This document shows positions 59,556 through 64,000 of a stretch of 64,000 bases of DNA, piece by piece. The notes under the pieces were generated by a model. That model did no database searches. It was not told the DNA's origin and saw only the letters and a program-made list of their open reading frames with translations. The first letter of the stretch is position 1. Each line of letters opens with the position of its first letter. A program made the translations under genes and the position numbers. Source of the DNA: CANQBR01 sp964641395 (GTDB taxonomy: Bacteria; Bacillota; Negativicutes; Acidaminococcales; Acidaminococcaceae); NCBI GenBank assembly GCA_964641395.1, contig CAZXKQ010000002.1, positions 19,208-83,207 on the forward strand. The letters run 5' to 3'.

Positions 59556-60235
59556 TTGCCCTTCTTGGGCTTCATGGAGAGAAGCAGGGTGTGCTCGGCG
59601 TTTTCTATGTGGCTGCGGGCGGCGCTCCGGGCCCGGCGCACGTCCCGGGCGGCGATGCACTCCACCAGGTGGCGGTGTTCCGCCATGGTTTCCGCCAGGC
59701 GGCCGGGGTAGCTCATACTGCGGCTCCTGATGCCGGTGAGCTGTTCCCTCAGGTTGTTGATGATGCCCCACAGCCGTTCGTTGCGGCTGGCATTGTAGAG
59801 GAGGTCGTGGAAGGCGGTGTCCAGTTCCACGATCTTCGGCAGGTCTGCCACGGCTACGTACTTGTCTATCTCAACTAGATAGCGGTCCAACTGCTCCAGT
59901 TCTTCGTCGGTAATCCGCTCTGCCGCCAGGCCGGCGGCCAATTCGTCCAGGGCCACCCGGATCTCGTAGATGTCGCTGATATCCTTGATGGAGATGTCCG
60001 CCACATAGGTGCCCCGCCTAGGCACCATGACTACGAAGCCCTCCAGTTCTAATTTGCGGATGGCCTCCCGGACCGGGGTGCGGCTCACCCCCATTTCTTC
60101 TGCCAGCTGGATCTCCATCAGCCGCTCGCCAGGGCTGAAGGTGCCATCGGTGATGGCCTGCCTGATGGTTTCGCACACCAGTTCCCGCAGGGGTTTATAA
60201 CTGTCTAAACGTATGGGCCTTAGGTGTCCTGTCAT
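59552..60235 (-). CDS. GntR family regulator, FCD type
   Basis: A 227-residue regulator with an N-terminal winged helix (LAEEMGVSRTPVREAIRKLE) and an FCD ligand-binding domain with histidines for a metal (AFHDLLYNAS, EHRHLVECI, RSHIENAEH). It overlaps ispE (TGATG) and the nucleotidyltransferase gene, so it is translationally coupled to both. Its effector, probably an organic acid, and its targets are unknown. Confidence 0.9.
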   Translation of the reverse strand: MTGHLRPIRLDSYKPLRELVCETIRQAITDGTFSPGERLMEIQLAEEMGVSRTPVREAIRKLELEGFVVMVPRRGTYVADISIKDISDIYEIRVALDELAAGLAAERITDEELEQLDRYLVEIDKYVAVADLPKIVELDTAFHDLLYNASRNERLWGIINNLREQLTGIRSRSMSYPGRLAETMAEHRHLVECIAARDVRRARSAARSHIENAEHTLLLSMKPKKGK

Positions 60236-61113
60236 CAGCCTTCCCTCCTTCCCACCGTAGTAGTTACGGCGATGTCTACCTTGTAGTCCGCCACGGCCGC
60301 CGCTACCGCCTCCGCCTGCTCCTGGCTGTGGGCCAGGGCGAAGACGGTGGGGCCGCTGCCGCTCATCATGGCGAAATAGGCTCCCGCTCCCAGCATGGCG
60401 GCCTTGATCTGGGCGATGATAGGGTAGGCGGGTATAGTCACCGTCTCCAGCTCGTTGCCCATGTAGCGGGTGAGGGCGGGGGCGCCCAGCCGTAGTTTAT
60501 CCACTATGGCCCAGATCTTAGGATGGTTGATGACCCGGCCGCTTTGGTAGTTCTTGTAGGCCCAGCCGGTGCTGACGCTCAGCCCCTTAGGCTTGGCCAG
60601 CACTACGTGGGTGGTAGGCAGGTCCCCTAGGTGGTCGATAATCTCCCCCCGGCCGGTGGCCAGGGCGGTGCCTCCTTCCAGGCAGAAGGGCACATCGCTG
60701 CCTAGGCGGGCAGCCAGCTTCTTCAGGGTCTCCTTCTCCAGGCCCAGGTTCCACAGTCGGTTAAGGCCCCGCAGCACTGCTGCCGCATCGGCGCTGCCCC
60801 CGGCCAGGCCTGCGCTGAGGAAGATGTTCTTGTGCAGGTGGATGCGGAGGTCGGGGGCCATACCCGCTTCCGCCGCCAACAGGCTGGCAGCCTGGGCGGC
60901 CATATTGTCCCCGCCGCAGCTGAGGCCGGGCAGGTCGCAGGTCAGCTCTAGCCGCCCTTCCTCTCCGGCTTGGATAGTGATATCGTCCTTCAAACCTATG
61001 CTCTGCATGATGAGGCTCACTTCATGGTAGCCATCCTCCCGCAGGCCGAGAATCTGTAGGCCTAGATTTATCTTGGCATAGGCCGTCTCCACGACTGTTT
61101 TCTTGCTTTGCAT
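60235..61113 (-). CDS. ispE: 4-diphosphocytidyl-2-C-methyl-D-erythritol kinase
   Basis: A 292-residue GHMP kinase of the MEP isoprenoid pathway. ETAYAKINLGLQILGLREDG, the ATP loop IFLSAGLAGGSADAAAVLRG and MMSGSGPTVFALA are clear. It leads the long leftward operon from the promoter at 61203-61231. Confidence 0.95.
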   Translation of the reverse strand: MQSKKTVVETAYAKINLGLQILGLREDGYHEVSLIMQSIGLKDDITIQAGEEGRLELTCDLPGLSCGGDNMAAQAASLLAAEAGMAPDLRIHLHKNIFLSAGLAGGSADAAAVLRGLNRLWNLGLEKETLKKLAARLGSDVPFCLEGGTALATGRGEIIDHLGDLPTTHVVLAKPKGLSVSTGWAYKNYQSGRVINHPKIWAIVDKLRLGAPALTRYMGNELETVTIPAYPIIAQIKAAMLGAGAYFAMMSGSGPTVFALAHSQEQAEAVAAAVADYKVDIAVTTTVGRREG

Positions 61114-61202
61114 GACACCACTTCCTCCAATGAGCCCGGCTTGGACAGCTCTTCCCCAGGCTGCCTGGGCTCAGCCTAGTACGAAAAAATGTATATAATA
61201 TC

Positions 61203-61231
61203 ATTTTATCCTGCTAGGGGCCATTGCGCAA
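61203..61231 (-). promoter_or_regulatory. Promoter of the ispE operon
   Basis: TTGCGC (61231-61226), a 17-base spacer and TAAAAT (61208-61203) on the minus strand. Confidence 0.7.
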
Positions 61232-61251
61232 GTTTTTTCTGCTGCCTAGGC

Positions 61252-61279
61252 AAAAAAATACCCCTGGCTAGGCAGGGGG
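61252..61279 (-). terminator. Terminator of the FkbM gene
   Basis: CCCCTG pairs with CAGGGG on the minus strand, followed by TATTTTTTT. The stem overlaps the stop codon. Confidence 0.75.
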
Positions 61280-62365
61280 GAGGACGAAGTAATTCAGCTC
61301 CCAGGCTGGGACGTAGGGGTGCTGCCGCAGGTAGAAACGGTAGGAGGGTACCAGGGAGCGGAGGTAGAGGGGTAGGCGGAAGCAGTCTCCGTCGTAGTGG
61401 TAGGCCGCCACCAACAGTTTGGGGCGGTATTTACGGATGGTGGCCGCCCCTCCCTGGAGGACTTCGTACTCAGCCCCTTCTACGTCTAGCTTGATGTAGC
61501 TAGGTGCCAGCTCTCCGGCTAAAAGATCCAGGGTGGTCACCGGCACGGAGGCCTTGGGCCGGGTGCGCAGGCTGCTCTGCCTGCCTCCTGTGGCGGAGAA
61601 GGGCAGCAGCCCGGCCTCCTTCCACAGGCCGCCGGGGTAGAGATCCACCCCCTCCAGCCTCCTTTGCTCCAGATAGGCCTGGAGGCGGCGGTAGTTGCGC
61701 TGGTCCGGTTCCACCGCCAGGATGTGGCGGTAGCGGCCGTCGGTGAGCTGGAGGAATTCCTCTACAGTGTCCCCGTCGTAGGCCCCCAGATCCAGATAGC
61801 TTTCCTCTGGGCCTAGCTGCAGCAGTTGCTCCAGGTCCTGGCGGCGTCGGCTGTACACTGCCTGGAGGTAGGAGATCTTGCCGCTGAGCTTGTAATTGAG
61901 CACGGCGGCCAGGACGGCCCGGGAGGCGTCATCTGCAAGCAGCTGGTAGACGGTAGTGAGCTCTTCCTCGTGGCGGGCCAGGTAGGCTAGATCGAAGACC
62001 TCCTCCTCTTGGTAGAGGGGCAGGTGGGGGGCCAGCACCCCGCCTGGATGGTGGCGGTCCAGCTGGGCAAAGGCGGCCAGCACCTCAGGCCGCTCACTGG
62101 CGAAGGCGATGAGGATGAGGCAGTCCACACCCAGCCTGGCCACCACCTCCTGGTAGCTTTCCACCGTGAAGCCGTGGAAGTTTTGGTGGCGGACGAAGCC
62201 GGGGCTGGCGAAGATGCCCCCTAGCTGGACGGAGTGGGCCTGGCACCAGGCGAGGATCTTGTCCGCCCCGTCCCCCATGCCGTAGAGGGCCAAGGGCTGG
62301 CCGGCCTGGGCGGCGTCTAGGATTCGCTGCCAAACGCTGACCCGTTCCTGGAGAAAGGCTAGCAT
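61268..62365 (-). CDS. FkbM-family methyltransferase with extra N-terminal domain
   Basis: A 365-residue protein. The C-terminal half is FkbM-type: YLDLGAYDGDTVEEFLQL (SAM motif I), ILAVEPDQRNYRRLQAYLE, YIKLDVEGAEYEVLQGGA. The N-terminal 120 residues have a Rossmann-like segment (PLALYGMGDGADKILAWCQ), seen in other surface-glycan methyltransferases. It follows the unknown 519-residue gene by ten bases. A sugar or glycan O-methylation role is inferred. Confidence 0.82.
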   Translation of the reverse strand: MLAFLQERVSVWQRILDAAQAGQPLALYGMGDGADKILAWCQAHSVQLGGIFASPGFVRHQNFHGFTVESYQEVVARLGVDCLILIAFASERPEVLAAFAQLDRHHPGGVLAPHLPLYQEEEVFDLAYLARHEEELTTVYQLLADDASRAVLAAVLNYKLSGKISYLQAVYSRRRQDLEQLLQLGPEESYLDLGAYDGDTVEEFLQLTDGRYRHILAVEPDQRNYRRLQAYLEQRRLEGVDLYPGGLWKEAGLLPFSATGGRQSSLRTRPKASVPVTTLDLLAGELAPSYIKLDVEGAEYEVLQGGAATIRKYRPKLLVAAYHYDGDCFRLPLYLRSLVPSYRFYLRQHPYVPAWELNYFVLPPA

Positions 62366-62375
62366 AGCTCCCTCC

Positions 62376-63935
62376 TCAGCTGTCAGCCCGAGGCCCGGGA
62401 GACTCTTCTTCCCAGGCTTCTGGCTCTTCAGCCTGCCACAGGGCCAGCAACTCGTCGATCTGCCGGCCCAGCAGGGGGCTGTAGCAGAAGGCCCGGGCCT
62501 GGCTCAAGGCCTGGCGGAGGGTGGGGGTCAGGTAGGCGGGGCCCCAGTTGTAGAGGATGTCCACAGCCAGGCTCCTGGGCCAGTCATACATAGCGGCCAG
62601 GGCGCTGCAGAGGAGGCGCTCTCCCTGGCCAGGCCTGTCCTTCAGGTAGAAGAGGACGTCTACGAAGGCCTCCTGGCTGCCCATGTAGGAGGCTAGGTGC
62701 TCCTCTACTACCTGGAGGGCGGCGGCAGCCACCTCTTCGCTGTTGCTTAAAAGGTAGGGCAGCAGCTGGTATTCCCCCGGCCGCTCCTGGAACAGGGCCA
62801 ACAGGCCGGGGCCTAGGTCGTAGTCCAGGTCGAGGGCATAGTCTAAGAGGGGGTAGTTCACCTGGCCGTCTAGCAGCAGGTGGTTCTGGAGGGTCTCCTC
62901 CCAGTCTTGGCGGAGGAGGACGGCATCGTAGGCGGCGATCAGTTCCTGCACCTGGACCTCTGTCAGCAGGTACCAGCACTGGGCCTGGCTGAGGTTCCGC
63001 AGCTGGCCGGCCAGGCTGGCAGCAGGCAGGTAGTCCAGGGTGGAGCGGGCGGCCTGGCACAGCTGGTGGAGGAAATTGCGCAACATGGCTGCTAAATCCA
63101 GGCTTTCCGGATGGAGGCAGCCCTCCAGCAGACTGCTGGGGTATTCGCTCAGCAGCAGGAGCAGCCTGGCCAGGGCCGTGGCGGCACAGCGCAGGCTCTC
63201 CATGGAGAGGCTGCCCTGGGCGAGAAGGTCGGCCAGGTGGCTTTCTTGGACGATTTTGGCTGCTAGAGGAGGGTAGTCCACTTCCAGCCGGTCTCCCCTG
63301 TGCAGCAGCCACCAACGCTGGGCCATGCTGGAGCAGCGGGCTTCCTTCAGGGCGTAGACCAGGCCCCAGCCCTTGGTGCAGTCCAGCAGCACCCACACAT
63401 CGTGCTGGGGCATGAAGTTGCCCAGGCGGCAGGCGTAGAGGAAGAAGAAGGTGAATTCTTCGCAGCGGGCCACGTCCAGCAGATCCCGCCACAGCACAGG
63501 ATTATGCTCCTTTAAACGCTCCATGCCGTAGACGCCGCAGAGGAGGATGGCCAGCTTCATGGGGCCTCGGTGGAGGGCCTGATAGAAGAAGGCCTGGGCC
63601 AGGGCCAGTAGCTGCTCCTTGACAGAGGGGCTGTGCTGGGCAAGTTTCTCCGTCAAGGGGTCGCAGACGGCCGCTATAGAGAGCTGGCGGCACAGTTCGT
63701 AGAGGAAGCGGCGGTGGGCAGGGCTGTCACTTTGCAGACAGAGGGCCAGGGCCTGGCGGAGCTTGTGGGCGCCCTTCACGTCTGGCGGCATCTGGCTGCT
63801 GTAAAAGCCGGCATCCTCTGCTCCCAGGGGCTGGGGCAGCAGGGGCTGGGGCTCGTCTGGGAGGGTGGCCGGGGTGTAAAAGCCGTCCTTGTCTAGGTGT
63901 GCAGTTATGTAAAAGTAAAGACTCTGCTGTTTCAT
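62376..63935 (-). CDS. Uncharacterised helical protein
   Basis: A 519-residue, leucine- and alanine-rich, almost wholly helical protein without signal peptide or spans; the pattern resembles stacked helical repeats. I do not recognise it. The start at 63935 (MKQQSLYFYITAHLDKDGFY) lies seven bases after a good -10, so the mRNA would be leaderless or the true start lies further in. It is co-transcribed with the FkbM methyltransferase. Confidence 0.68.
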   Translation of the reverse strand: MKQQSLYFYITAHLDKDGFYTPATLPDEPQPLLPQPLGAEDAGFYSSQMPPDVKGAHKLRQALALCLQSDSPAHRRFLYELCRQLSIAAVCDPLTEKLAQHSPSVKEQLLALAQAFFYQALHRGPMKLAILLCGVYGMERLKEHNPVLWRDLLDVARCEEFTFFFLYACRLGNFMPQHDVWVLLDCTKGWGLVYALKEARCSSMAQRWWLLHRGDRLEVDYPPLAAKIVQESHLADLLAQGSLSMESLRCAATALARLLLLLSEYPSSLLEGCLHPESLDLAAMLRNFLHQLCQAARSTLDYLPAASLAGQLRNLSQAQCWYLLTEVQVQELIAAYDAVLLRQDWEETLQNHLLLDGQVNYPLLDYALDLDYDLGPGLLALFQERPGEYQLLPYLLSNSEEVAAAALQVVEEHLASYMGSQEAFVDVLFYLKDRPGQGERLLCSALAAMYDWPRSLAVDILYNWGPAYLTPTLRQALSQARAFCYSPLLGRQIDELLALWQAEEPEAWEEESPGPRADS

Positions 63936-63942
63936 GTCCTCT

Positions 63943-63971
63943 ATTGTAGCATTAAGCCCTCTTTCTCGCAA
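63943..63971 (-). promoter_or_regulatory. Promoter of the helical protein/FkbM operon
   Basis: TTGCGA (63971-63966), a 17-base spacer and TACAAT (63948-63943) with TGC before the -10 on the minus strand. Confidence 0.65.
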
Positions 63972-64000
63972 GCCCCTAGGAGGGCTGCGGAGGGGCGGCA

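Noticed and set aside
59556..59771. N-terminal extension of the nucleotidyltransferase gene
   Set aside because: These 72 residues are an out-of-frame reading of the GntR gene; the ATG at 59555 overlaps the GntR stop and fits the family.

Overview
The window is GC-rich chromosomal DNA from a bacterium of the Bacillota. It spans the replication-origin neighbourhood. Going left from the origin are dnaA, dnaN, recF, a DciA/DUF721 gene, a RemB-like gene, gyrB and gyrA. Going right are rpmH, rnpA, yidD, yidC, jag, mnmE, mnmG, rsmG, a noc-like gene, parA and parB. The Bacillus-type PurR, the noc/parA/parB block, SpoIIIJ-associated Jag and DUF4446 all fit Bacillota. The order recF, DUF721, RemB, gyrB leans toward Negativicutes or anaerobic Clostridia, but I cannot fix the class. 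Two runs of exactly 100 N show a draft assembly; both interrupt repetitive coding sequence.

Layout. 1-660: edge of a type II secretion/type IV pilus platform gene and an unassigned spacer. 660-7.4 kb: an orphan iron-type binding lipoprotein, an uncharacterised protein with a PH-like end, the ATP-grasp/alpha-E/transglutaminase operon and an MFS exporter. 7.5-11 kb: serine biosynthesis (serC, serA, histidine phosphatase). 11-13 kb: a DUF4143-type ATPase behind 32-bp repeats. 13-18.3 kb: an iron-type ABC importer with two different ATPases. 18.4-22.5 kb: a GlpA-like/flavoprotein/DUF1667 redox operon and RarD. 22.6-23.1 kb: a DnaA-box cluster and tRNA-Gly. 23.3-25.6 kb: an AT-rich island with a split OLD-type ATPase and TOPRIM pair. 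25.9-26.7 kb: an exported repeat protein. 26.8-49.6 kb: the origin region. 49.6-53.4 kb: a structured RNA candidate, a zinc/manganese ABC importer and a PHP phosphatase. 53.5-61.1 kb: the leftward gluQ, pth, prs, glmU, purR, nucleotidyltransferase, GntR, ispE block. 61.3-64 kb: an FkbM methyltransferase and an unknown helical protein.

Promoters are readable. Many match TTGnnn, 17 bp, TAtAAT, often with an extended TGn before the -10. Intrinsic terminators are clear.

The best candidates for under-described biology are: the ATPase/TOPRIM cassette with matching inverted repeats on both sides; an RNA of about 340 nt between a strong promoter and a strong terminator upstream of the metal importer; the ATP-grasp operon with a terminator hairpin immediately after its promoter; and a Jag protein carrying a long array of 11-residue repeats. 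Functions are read from motifs and gene order; no database search was possible.
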